64,000 bases of DNA, taken from contig OX335641.1 in assembly GCA_946894095.1 (NCBI GenBank), positions 8,636,501 to 8,700,500 on the forward strand, in the 5' to 3' direction. Made by a program: the position numbers and the translations under genes. Position 1 is the stretch's first letter. Every line of letters begins with the position of its first letter. The notes below the pieces were generated by a model, which saw only the letters and a list, made by a program, of their open reading frames with translations, searched no databases and was not told where the DNA came from. The DNA is from Incurvaria masculella. Its lineage: Eukaryota; Arthropoda; Insecta; Lepidoptera; Incurvariidae. This document shows positions 55,705 through 64,000 of this stretch, one piece after another.

Positions 55705-56130
55705 ATGTTATTCTTTGATATCCGCGCATCATCACACAAGTTCTTCACCAACGCATTGGAAGATGTGTTCAAGACGCTTGAATGGGATAACGTGGGTATC
55801 AACGTTAATGGAGATTTCCTCTGTCATCTTCGCTTCGCCGATGACATTGTTCTTTTGTCGAATTTCCGAGTTCAGCTTCAGACAATGCTGGAAGACCTTT
55901 ATAAAACATCGACAAAGTTAGGTCCGAAGATGAACCGGGACAAAACCAAGGTCATGGCGACCGAGGGTATGACCGGAGGACAAATCGTATCGACGGAGAA
56001 GTGATCGAACAGGTTGAAGAATACGGTTATTTCGGTGAAATTTTTCGCGACTTGGTAACAAGGACTGACTAGAGAGGTTGAGAGACGGATTCATCAGGGT
56101 TTGCATCCTTTCCTTCGGAAAGCTTAAACC
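55705..56130 (+). pseudogene. RTE-like LINE reverse transcriptase fragment
   Basis: The frame reads SSHKFFTNALEDVFKTLEWD, NVGINVNGDFLCHLRFADDI, VLLSNFRVQLQTMLEDLYKT then TKLGPKMNRDKTKVM. FADDIVLLS is reverse-transcriptase motif C with the catalytic Asp pair. The preceding LF/T-x-x-LE-x-VF-x-x-L-W and G(I)N-(I/V)NG-x-x-L-x-HLRFADD is the pattern of RTE-clade LINEs. GLKMN..KTKVM is the following block. A stop near 56003 and later frame changes (IEQVEEYGYFG, then REVERRIHQG) show decay. The endonuclease and RT motifs A and B are absent. Confidence 0.85.
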
Positions 56131-56330
56131 AAGAATCACCCGCCAGGTGGGACGACTACATCAAGTGTGTCGGCGGAAAGCAGTGATTCCGTAGGTACCG
56201 CTGAGGGCCCTGTCCGTCCATATAGTTTCTCCTGACATTATAAATAAATATAGTATTTATAGTATAGTATATAAATATAGTAAGTAACCCATCTACTATA
56301 CTCATACTCATATACTACTCATATACTACA

Positions 56331-56478
56331 GTAAGTAAGGAAGGAGACCTACAGTTTTACGTTTAATCGGAACCACTGTAAGCCTCAACGGTTGAAAATT
56401 GTCACCCATCCAGAACCAGAGGTGCTTCCCCAGCTTATCGATTCGCAAGGCATCGCACACTGAACTACCGAGGCTGAC
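56331..56478 (-). repeat. 5S-headed SINE, 5' part
   Basis: The reverse complement starts GTCAGCCTCGGTAGTTCAGT, then GCGATGCCTTGCGAATCGAT, AAGCTGGGGAAGC, GGTTCTGGATGGGTGAC and CCGTTGAGGCTTACAGTGG, running into the shared TAGGTCTCC block. It is the 5S head with adjoining body. A short CATACT/CATATACTA tandem tract lies just outside it. Confidence 0.75.
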
Positions 56479-57469
56479 TATGTGTATATGTTTCAAACGT
56501 TTAGCCTCCTTTATTATGTACTTGTCTCATTGAGGCGGTTATTGTTCTAGCTCATTTACTTTCTTGTTTATGGTCTTAATATTTCCATTACTCAATTCCA
56601 TTTCTGGCGCTCACTTAATTATTACATTTAGCATTCAAAATTCTGGCGCTCTTTATATGCTAATATAAACTAATCACACTTTCATGTACCTTTGAGAAGC
56701 TTCACATAGTATTGGCGCCATTTATCAACCATATTTTTCGTGCACTGAGCTATCGACATATTTTTAAAGACAATAATCGATGAAGGCAGATAATGCAAAG
56801 CTTGCCACGCCAGTGGTTGAACTTTTAAGTTAGTGTTTTGCCACGGCAACTCTACATCAGCAACTTCAGCTCCGGGTTCGAGTCGCAAGCTCGAGACGTG
56901 GAAACCCACTGGTACCGAGAGCCGCAGTGCGATTACGAACCGCGAAATGCACCTACCCCAAACTGACACTTTTCTCATACAAAATCTGTCAGTTTGCTCT
57001 CAGATTGGGGTAGGTGCCTCACCTACACCTCATTTACCTGCCGGTCACTTCAGTACAGCCCTTCCTTACAATCCTTCTACTAAATAAGTATTTTAAATAA
57101 AGTGAATTAGTGGAAACAAAGGTATAATTGCTACAGTAAAAAAGCTTTTTAAAAAGATGTTAGTTAATCATTGACTTCTAATCTAATTGTAGGTAATATT
57201 AATAAAGTATCCTAATATAACACTAACTAATGACCCACATTAAATCATGTCAGGTCAGATAAGCCGATAGCACTCGGCTAATTGTGTCAAACGATTGCAA
57301 AACTGATTTACAAACAAATCTGACTCATGGAGTCGTCGTCTATTACCGATGGCAGCCTATTAAAAATTTATCATCTTTTGCGGTCGACGAGCTCGCGATG
57401 GCCACTCTCGGTGATTCATTTCTTCTTAGTGATGATAGGTCGAATATTTTTTTAATATTTAACTCTTAA
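56479..57469. other. Spacer with a long hairpin
   Basis: No supported gene. The patch 56810-57085 is less AT-rich, includes an 84-codon frame without motifs, and contains the hairpin at 56949-57017 listed separately. Confidence 0.4.
56949..57017. repeat. 69-nt hairpin with 13-bp perfect outer stem
   Basis: GCACCTACCCCAA at the left pairs perfectly with TTGGGGTAGGTGC at the right. Inside, ACTGACA pairs with TGTCAGT around a loop that has TTTT and AAAA. One side carries an ~11-nt bulge. The fold is stable on paper, but could be a small MITE, an inverted duplication or a precursor-like RNA. Confidence 0.5.
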
Positions 57470-57595
57470 TAGATGGGTAATATCACTGTTATTATAATGA
57501 TGTTAACCCATCCCACCGCACTACCGAATAAACTAGGTGACATGCCAGGACTTAAACCTTTACGCACCGCTACATTAAACTGGACGAGGACGAGT
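57470..57595 (-). repeat. SINE 3' fragment
   Basis: Plus strand: GATGGGTAATATCACTGTTA, AACCCATCCCACCGCACTAC, ACATGCCAGGACTTAAACC, CGCTACATTAAACTGGACGA. Reverse of the SINE 3' part, diverged. Confidence 0.65.
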
Positions 57596-59166
57596 AAGTA
57601 CATTTTTTATTTATTTGTGTAGTGATTTTGGTTATTGATAATACGATATATTGACGATGGATGGGCTTGAACAAGTTTAATGAAATAAAAGCCTGAAAAT
57701 GTTGTCATATATATATTATATTCGATGAGATAATACATTCGATATATAACACGTGACCCGTATGAGAGTGAAGTGACCATCGTCAGGATCATCTAGCGAG
57801 CATGGAAGGACATTAAAGTTATTTTCTGGTATTCATTGCTGCTGACAAGAAACTTTCGTTACTTATTTTCAAATGAGTAAAACAAAATATTGGACGAAAC
57901 AAAAAAACGAGTTCATAAACTTCTACCGAGTTTATTATTATTATTATTAAATAAAATAATTTTAAAAAGTCCAATTTATCAAACTAGTGGGCCAATTAAC
58001 CAAACAGTTTTGGTAATATGGAGCAATTTTGCTATTCTATCATTTCTATTTTAAATAAAAATAGGTATAACTGTTTACGGTTGATTAATAAATCAGTTTA
58101 TTAAGTGATAATCAATTTATAATTCAAAACTTACTAGAATCTTGCCACTTGATCATAACTTAATAAAAAAAAAAATTAACTGAAACAATTTAACCGACTT
58201 TCCCCTATCTTATTTTTACTAAAATACTGGTCCTCGTCTAAGAAGTGCATAACGATGCCCATGGCTTGCATCAGGTATCTATGGTTCTTACTTGATTACT
58301 ATCATTTACTATGCATTACACACACTACATCTCTGAAAACGTTTGGCTTTGTGCTGCCTACACGTAAGACTTTTACAATAATAGCGACACTAAAGATATT
58401 ATGCTTCGCTAATGTTCGAAATGTTCTGGAATTGACCTCACCATTATTCACCAAAAACTTGAACTCTCGGCCATATCTTAAATTGGACCCCATAGTGGGA
58501 CTGGAAGATCTCGGGGTTGTTGACGCAGCATACCGCTGCTGTCCAACCAAGCAGGTACTTACTAGAATAGTTAAAAATATTTGGTACTGGCTAATCGACA
58601 TTTATATTTTTGACATAGACCTAGCATAACGATTCTTGACATGTTTAAGTGTAGGTTACCTACCTATAAATGCAATAAAACAATACAATACAATCCATCT
58701 TACGCATTTACGACTTTGCGCAAGAGCTCATGATTGACAAAATGTCATATGATAATTCCGATACGAATCGACTGTCAATGATTTTGAATATAAACATTTT
58801 AACAAATTTCCTTGAATTTAAATTTGAATTTAACCTATGATTAAATATGAAAAGCTTCTAAAAAATTTTGATAGCAACCTACTCAGCTGAGTATCCATAC
58901 CTATTCAATAAGCAAATGTGCTTGAAGTTGACTTTAATGTTAATTTAGACTTCCTGTCACAAAGTTAACCAAGTAAATATTCCTATGTCAATATTGTATC
59001 ATGTTTGAAGAACTAAAAAGCTACGACCAAATAGTGTCAACAAAGGTTGAGTCATCAGATCCAGTATTATTTAAAAATCCTCGTTTTTCGTACAACCTCG
59101 GGTTTGGTATTTCCTTTAAATATTTGATTAATCATTCGCTTTTCAGTTTGCCTACGTACATTTTTT
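57596..59166. other. AT-rich spacer, no supported gene
   Basis: Includes (TTA)n at about 57940 and an (ACAAT)n tract near 58680 that may be a LINE tail; an inverted (ATTGT)n tract lies at 59577. Overlapping frames at 58255-58629 (plus, 124 codons) and 58302-58601 (minus) carry no recognisable motif. Confidence 0.45.
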
Positions 59167-59447
59167 AGGGTACCGTACCCAAAGGGTGAAAACGGAACCC
59201 TATTACTAAGCCTCCGCTGTCCGACCGTCCGTCCGTCCGTCTGTCTGTCACAGGGCTGTATCTCGTTAACCGTACTAGGTAGGCAGCTGAAAATTTCACA
59301 GATTGTGTATTAATTTTGCCGCTATAACAACAAATAGGTTAAATAAAAAAATAAATAAAGGGGGTCCCCATACAAAAAACGTAATTTCTTGTACGATGTT
59401 ACGGAACCCTTCGTGTGCGAGTCCTATTCGCACTTGGCCGGTTTTTC
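59167..59447 (+). repeat. GTCC-core dispersed repeat, copy C
   Basis: AGGGTACCGTACCCAAAGGG, AACGGAACCCTATTACTAAG then CCTCCGCTGTCCG, three to four GTCC units, CACAGGGCTGTATCTCGTTA, CAGCTGAAAATTTCACAG, GGAACCCTTCGTGTGCGAGT and TTCGCACTTGGCCGG. Complete copy. Confidence 0.85.
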
Positions 59448-59767
59448 TACATTTTTTTTTTTACATATCGTTTGAAAATGTAAGACTAGTGGAAACGAAT
59501 AGTGAAACAGTTAAAACGTAAACTTGGTAAAAGCTCTGTAAATGTCAGTTTCTCTTTACAAGATCTTACAATGATTTACATTGCATTGTATTGTATTGTA
59601 TTTATTTATCTTCCTTTGGGACACAGGGAACACTTGGAATGGTCAAACATATACTTTTAATAAAATTAAAGCGCAAAAAGTTTATTATCTATCGTTATCA
59701 TGGTAAGAGGCTTACTTAAGTCTATATTTTTAAATTAACTATATGTTCACGCCAATGTGGCATGGGT
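59448..59767. other. AT-rich spacer, (ATTGT)n tract
   Basis: Only a short TTGCATTGTATTGTATTGTA tract near 59580 stands out, possibly a minus-strand LINE tail. Confidence 0.45.
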
Positions 59768-60130
59768 GACCTAGGTGGGTAGTTTGCACTTCACAAGCAT
59801 TCAATCCCATCCGAAGTTTTTCCTATGCCACCCGCTCTCGCCTACTAGCTGTCACGCATGGTGCACGCATACGCCGCGCCCCGCAATTTTTCATCGTGGA
59901 GCTCCTCTTAGGGCTCCACGCCCGCAACCCGCCGGGCGCCTGACAACGCAGTGTCGCCACGTCTGGGCGAAGCGCTGTGCCGCCGAACGCTGTCCCGGGA
60001 CTCGACCACTAGGAGCTGGTGCTGCTGGAGGTAGGTGGCTGTTCCTACTCCTCTGGTGGCCTGCTGTGACGTCCCGAGGCTACCGGGCATTACAACTCCT
60101 TCGTTTGTGAAGTGCGACCTACCTGGGCGC
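59768..60130. mobile_element. GC-rich TIR element (~363 bp)
   Basis: Ends are inverted: left ACCTAGGTGGGTAGTTTGCA then CTTCACAAGC, right in reverse complement CGCCCAGGTAGGTCGCACTT then CACAAACG. The interior is strongly GC-rich (GCCCGCAACCCGCCGGGCGC, GCGAAGCGCTGTGCCGCCGA) in an AT-rich region. It has a 111-codon plus frame (59775-60110) that is probably a composition effect. It may be a MITE that captured a GC-rich piece, or a GC-rich exon or promoter flanked by chance repeats. Confidence 0.5.
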
Positions 60131-60233
60131 GTACACTATAACTACACTTTAATTTGCTAGAGATGACGATGTTGTAATTTTTCAGAACGAACCTTTTTGA
60201 GAAAGAGGTTACATTGTGTTATATATGGGGGGA

Positions 60234-60866
60234 ACGGCATAACGTATAATATGCAGATCGTATAATGTCATATTTTAACAAAATTTTAAAACCTTGCACA
60301 ACGTATAATCGGCAGATCGTATAATCTTATACGTAGTGCATGAAGAAGTCCAAAAAATTAAATTACTTATTTCTCCATGCATAACGTATAATAGTCACAA
60401 CGTATAATGTTATGATCTTTATTTAACAAAAAAAGAAAACCATGCATATCATATAATCCTAAAATATTTCATACGATAAGCGCCCTTATCGATATAAGAT
60501 TAAAGATTATACTCGCACGCGACTTTTCGACCGTCTCAATTACGTTGTAGCAAATTGTTACTCTTCAACAGATATCGATTCGTAGCAATTTCAGCCTTAA
60601 ATGTATCGTTGTTAGGGCGCTTTATGCAGTGCTTCTTGGCATATTATACGTTCTGCATGGCTTTCTTTTTTTGTGAATTCATGTTAGGAATATTATACGT
60701 TGTGACTATTATACGTTCTGCATGATGCAAAGAGTTTATTTTATTTTTAAACTCATGCACAACGTATAACATTATACGTTGTGAATATTATACGATATGC
60801 ATGGTTTTAATTTTTTGGAAAAAAATACTATTATACGTTGTGAATATTATACGTAGTGAATACGAC
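60234..60866. mobile_element. Foldback element of paired ACGTATAAT motifs at 16-bp spacing
   Basis: In the left half CGTATAAT occurs at 60243/60259, 60302/60318 and 60385/60401. In the right half its complement ATTATACG occurs at 60692/60708, 60771/60787 and 60830/60846, plus a single copy at 60643. Every pair is exactly 16 bp apart. The halves are mirror arms around an unrelated centre (about 60450-60600, CGATATAAGATTAAAG, GACTTTTCGACCGTCTC). Other shared blocks are GCATGG/CCATGC and TTGTGA/TCACAA. Non-coding. The layout is what multiple protein-binding sites in a long-TIR element would give; the family is not recognised. Confidence 0.75.
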
Positions 60867-60963
60867 TCTATATATGCAGCGAACATAATGCATTGCTTTA
60901 GATAGGTTAATTTTTCTTAGGCACGTCTAACAAGAAAAAAATATGACAGAAACACAGCGACAT

Positions 60964-61305
60964 TGAGCGGCCTGGGTTCAATACCGACATGCACCACTGT
61001 CTTTCTCTTTCCGAGTTCGATAAGTGCACTTCGTCACGAATGCGAGCTGCTCCATGGTTCGGAATCCATGTTAAACTGTAGGTCCCCTTCCCCTACTAGG
61101 TGGTAGGGTTTAAGCCCGCCCGGGTTGGTACCATCGCATTTGATGAAAAGATGGTCGAAGCGGCAATGAAAAATTGTCCGTGTTTTCAATCCAGTTCAAT
61201 GTAGCCGTGCTCATAAAGGGAAGGTCCTGGCATGGCACCAAATTCATTCTGGAATGTTGTGTATTGGGCTAATATCATAACGGTAGTTGTGTGGTATTAG
61301 AGGTT
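60964..61305 (+). mobile_element. tRNA-headed SINE lacking the A box
   Basis: Starts GAGCGGCCTGGGTTCAATAC: the ~45 bp holding the A box are missing between GAGCGGCC and the B box. The body is well preserved (TTCGTCACGAATGCGAGCTG, TAGGTCCCCTTCCCCTACTA, CCGCCCGGGTTGGTACCATC, GGAAGGTCCTGGCATGGCAC) and ends at TGTGTGGTATTAG, without the last ~25 bp or A tail. Close to the 24667 copy in sequence. Confidence 0.85.
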
Positions 61306-61339
61306 GCATATAATTCCTTTTCTTGAGTATAGCTCCAAT

Positions 61340-61430
61340 AAGCCGGACGGAAAACACCTTGTAATTTCGGCCATCTTTTATTAAATGCGATTTTAACAAG
61401 CAGGCTCAACCCTACCACTTGGTAGGTTAA
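61340..61430 (-). repeat. SINE body fragment
   Basis: Plus strand: CCGGACGGAAAACACCTTGT, GGCCATCTTTTATTAAATGC, CAACCCTACCACTTGGTAGG. Reverse SINE body. Confidence 0.6.
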
Positions 61431-62809
61431 TACCTGTTATTTTTGAGCAACTTTTAATTGCGATAAGGATATTATTTGTGGATTTAATGGTTAAAACCAG
61501 CATCAAACATGACGCATATATTAGGATATACTTCATGTCTGATGTTCATCGATTTATTTTTTATTCAATAATAACAGCTAACTCACAATATTTAACGCAG
61601 AAACGTGTAAAGAAGGCATCAACATATTATGCATTTGTGCAGTGTATGTCTTCTTTGTTCCACAGGCCCATATACACACTGTTATCAATGCGACTCAAGG
61701 TTACTATTCTGCAGGTATGACGTCAGTAATATATGCATACTACAATTCAGTTAAATGGTAAAATGCGAGCATTATATTCTCGGTGGTAATGATAAAATAG
61801 AATATGATCCCTTTTAGAAATAAGCGATGATATTTTGGAATACAATACTGTCTTGATAGAAAACTTTTGATGCATTTGGGACCCAACAGTTGTTCAAAAA
61901 TGTCGCAAAATTTGCTGAGAAAAGATATATCTGTTTAAAAGAAAATAAATTATTTTTGAATACTGATTGGATCGTGAAAGGAACACCTATATACGATAGT
62001 AAATCGTAAATCGACATTGCTCTAACTTCAGCTAAAACATTTTTACTATTTTTCAGCCTAAAATTAATCTAATAAGCTCAAATCATAATAAAGCAAAGTA
62101 TTATTTTGTAATGTAACTTGGCAAGGAACACCGGGTGAGTACGTTCAATTGTATGGTATGTCGTCACTAATTTAAGCTAACTTACTATTCATAATTGCAT
62201 AATCTTCGCGTGTTCTTTACTGCCGGATGTTAAATAAACTGCGCTTGCACATACCTACTTACCAGCAGTAGGTCATTATCAAGGAAACACGAACGGGAAG
62301 CATGAATACTTACCTAATGTCTTAATTTGCATGCACGTAGGTTAATCCATAATTATGACATTAGCTTATAAAGCAAAGCCATAATAATATTTACCCATAG
62401 GTATACATTTATGTATTTATAACTCCTCCTGAACGGGTTGACGGATAATGATGATATTTTTGTGCATAGGTGTATGGTCACCTATATCATTCTTGTACAC
62501 AAGATGAAATGAAGACTAAATGATAGCAGCTACACAGCCATGGGTCTCTAAACCTGACAACCTTTCATTTCCAAAGATGTAGATTTTTACCACCCAATTT
62601 AAAAAATCCACTTTTATATTTTAGGTTGATTTGAGTTGATGTGAGTAACAAAATATTTTTATGATTACCATTATGAAAAAAAGATCTAATCCTTCCCTTT
62701 TCAACATTTATTTATTTATTCACAACTGACCGTTTGAATCTTAGAAGCTGCGCGCGCATAAGTTAGGTCTGTGGTTGGAATAATGCGCCGGTGACGGTTT
62801 CTGATCATA
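61431..62809. other. AT-rich spacer, no gene seen
   Basis: No supported gene or repeat. Confidence 0.5.
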
Positions 62810-62880
62810 ATTTACCTGGCTCCGTTCGGGTAAATCTCCGTAACAAAATTGACCCGAGCGGAGAGGGTAATCTCAGGTCG
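62810..62880. repeat. Inverted pair of Helitron 3'-end hairpins, decayed
   Basis: ACCTGGCTCCGTTCGGGTAA and, about 25 bp on, TTGACCCGAGCGGAGAGGGT then AATCTCAGG are reverse complements of the same Helitron 3' GC hairpin seen at 37343, 38712 and 51425. The CTAG ends are no longer exact. Confidence 0.5.
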
Positions 62881-62922
62881 TATTACAAATTTTGAAACGA
62901 CTGGGTTAGAGAGCAATGTCAA

Positions 62923-63240
62923 TTGAAAAATAAAGGTGTCACTAGAATCGGAAAAGGAGTGCTAAGATGGCTTGGACACATGGAACGAATGGATGACGAA
63001 AATTTTACGAAACAAATTTACAGAGCAGAAGTGGGCAGAATTGTCGTGCGCGGGCGACCTAGAAGAATGTACCATGACCAAATCGATGTAATTCTTCGCA
63101 AAGGTCTGGTACGTATAGCACCCGTACCAAAGCATGTATGAAAGATTTGTCTGTGGATTAAGCGAAAGATGTGTGCTGTGATCGTACCGTATGGTGCTCT
63201 ATCATTTCTGCCTACCCCTCCATGTACGTATCCATACTCC
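62923..63240 (+). pseudogene. RTE-like LINE ORF2, C-terminal remnant
   Basis: Reads GVLRWLGHMERMDDENFTKQ, IYRAEVGRIVVRGRPRRMYH, DQIDVILRKGLV, then after a frameshift TRTKACMKDLSVD, a stop, AKDVCCDRTVWCSIISAYP. The LRWxGH.ERM block, the GRPRR block and the final VW..I.SAYP form the end of a LINE polyprotein after the RT domain. Homologous to 22183-22535. The frameshift and stop make it a relic; the 5' part is absent. Confidence 0.8.
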
Positions 63241-64000
63241 CTCGTGTATGTATCGTTTATTCATTAGTATTGAATGAAACGCGGTAATTTCTTCTTCGTC
63301 CAACTGAAGTATTTTTTTTGTATTTGAAATTTTTTGTTATTTATTGAGAAAATATTATTCATGGGGAAAATATGTGCAAGTAAAATAATAATTTAATTAA
63401 AAACACACCACGATAAAAAAACATCCAATATTTTTTATTCAGCTAATAAACTCTTTGATTACAGAATTGTCAACATTCAGAACATTACGCAATATAAAAT
63501 ATTAAAAATGTTATTCACCAGGCTGATAGTATAAAATAAAGATGTATTTTTTTTACTTAAGTGCAACATTTTACGCAGAGGTGTGAACAATGAAAAAGGT
63601 ATTTCCGTTGACCCAATTACGACATTAGCTTGCAATTTTGACACTGCGCATGTCACGGTTGTGACTCCAAATAAAGGTGAGACTGATGCTTCATTCGCAT
63701 AATTAGAGTTACCACTTTCCAATGTTCATGTATCGAATAATGTGCATTAGTGACTTCATTTATAATTTATTATTTTTCCTTTCCCATTAGGCTGAAAAAG
63801 GCTACCTTTCAAAATAACATAATCACTAACTTTTTGGGCTCGATTTAAAAATACCATTCATTGAATGAGTTGGTCATGCACCGAAAAATATTTCAAATAA
63901 TGAATAAAAAAATAACTTACTCTCTGGAGAAGTATATATATAACAAACTCTCTGGAGAAATATTTCATTTTATTTATTGTATACTTCTAGTAGTTACACT
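63241..64000. other. AT-rich spacer, no gene seen
   Basis: No supported gene. A short direct repeat ACTCTCTGGAGAA occurs at about 63919 and 63949. Confidence 0.5.

Noticed and set aside
58255..58629. Overlapping plus (124-codon) and minus (99-codon) frames
   Set aside because: Both strands are open, no motif is recognisable on either, and neither has coding context. Treated as chance.
59775..60110. 111-codon plus-strand frame in a GC-rich island
   Set aside because: GC-rich sequence has few stops by chance; low-complexity Arg/Ala/Pro composition and no recognisable motif. Reported only as part of a TIR element.

Overview
The window looks like AT-rich insect DNA, most probably from a moth or butterfly (Lepidoptera). 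Three things suggest this. One is a dispersed repeat with a (GTCC)n core that ends in a segment meaning 'GAGTCCGACTCGCACTTGGCCGG'-like sequence (four copies), a family I associate with Lepidoptera. Another is interspersed (TTAGG)n, the insect telomere unit. The third is the mix of cecropia-like mariner elements, Helitrons, SINEs and RTE-like LINE debris. I recognise no intact host gene. Apart from the two mariner transposases, almost every open reading frame is short and falls in repeat or AT-rich sequence.

Layout. 0-9 kb: AT-rich spacer with two small MITEs and one full SINE. 9.1-10.4 kb: a Helitron with both ends preserved, carrying a fragment of its helicase and a very GC-rich insert. 13.3-14.6 kb: mariner copy 1 (minus strand, 341-aa transposase). 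14.9-16.1 kb: about eight tandem 135-bp units on the minus strand that encode a small cysteine-rich module. One unit is fully intact and most of the others have stops or frameshifts. 18-26 kb: SINEs, a GTCC repeat, a second SINE family with a tRNA-Leu-like head interrupted by a 546-bp MITE, a LINE remnant, and one SINE inserted in the tail of another. 29-40 kb: SINEs whose head derives from 5S rRNA, mariner copy 2 (plus strand, 335 aa, 18-bp deletion), a LINE tail and Helitron 3' ends. 41.3-43.5 kb: a 2.1-kb inverted structure whose arms each contain a palindrome with (TTAGG)n at its centre. 44-54 kb: two copies of a TIR element; the second hosts a 232-bp insertion with a 16-bp duplication and a hammerhead-ribozyme-like core. 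55-64 kb: LINE RT and C-terminal fragments, a GC-rich TIR element, a foldback element built from paired 9-bp motifs spaced exactly 16 bp apart, and more SINEs.

The main SINE family has more than 20 copies or fragments here. It has one body joined to either a tRNA-like head or a 5S-rRNA-like head. LINE remnants of the RTE-like type are the only visible retrotransposon enzymes. None is intact here, so the SINEs would depend on enzymes encoded elsewhere. Coordinates of repeat ends are read by eye and are approximate unless a terminal motif fixes them.
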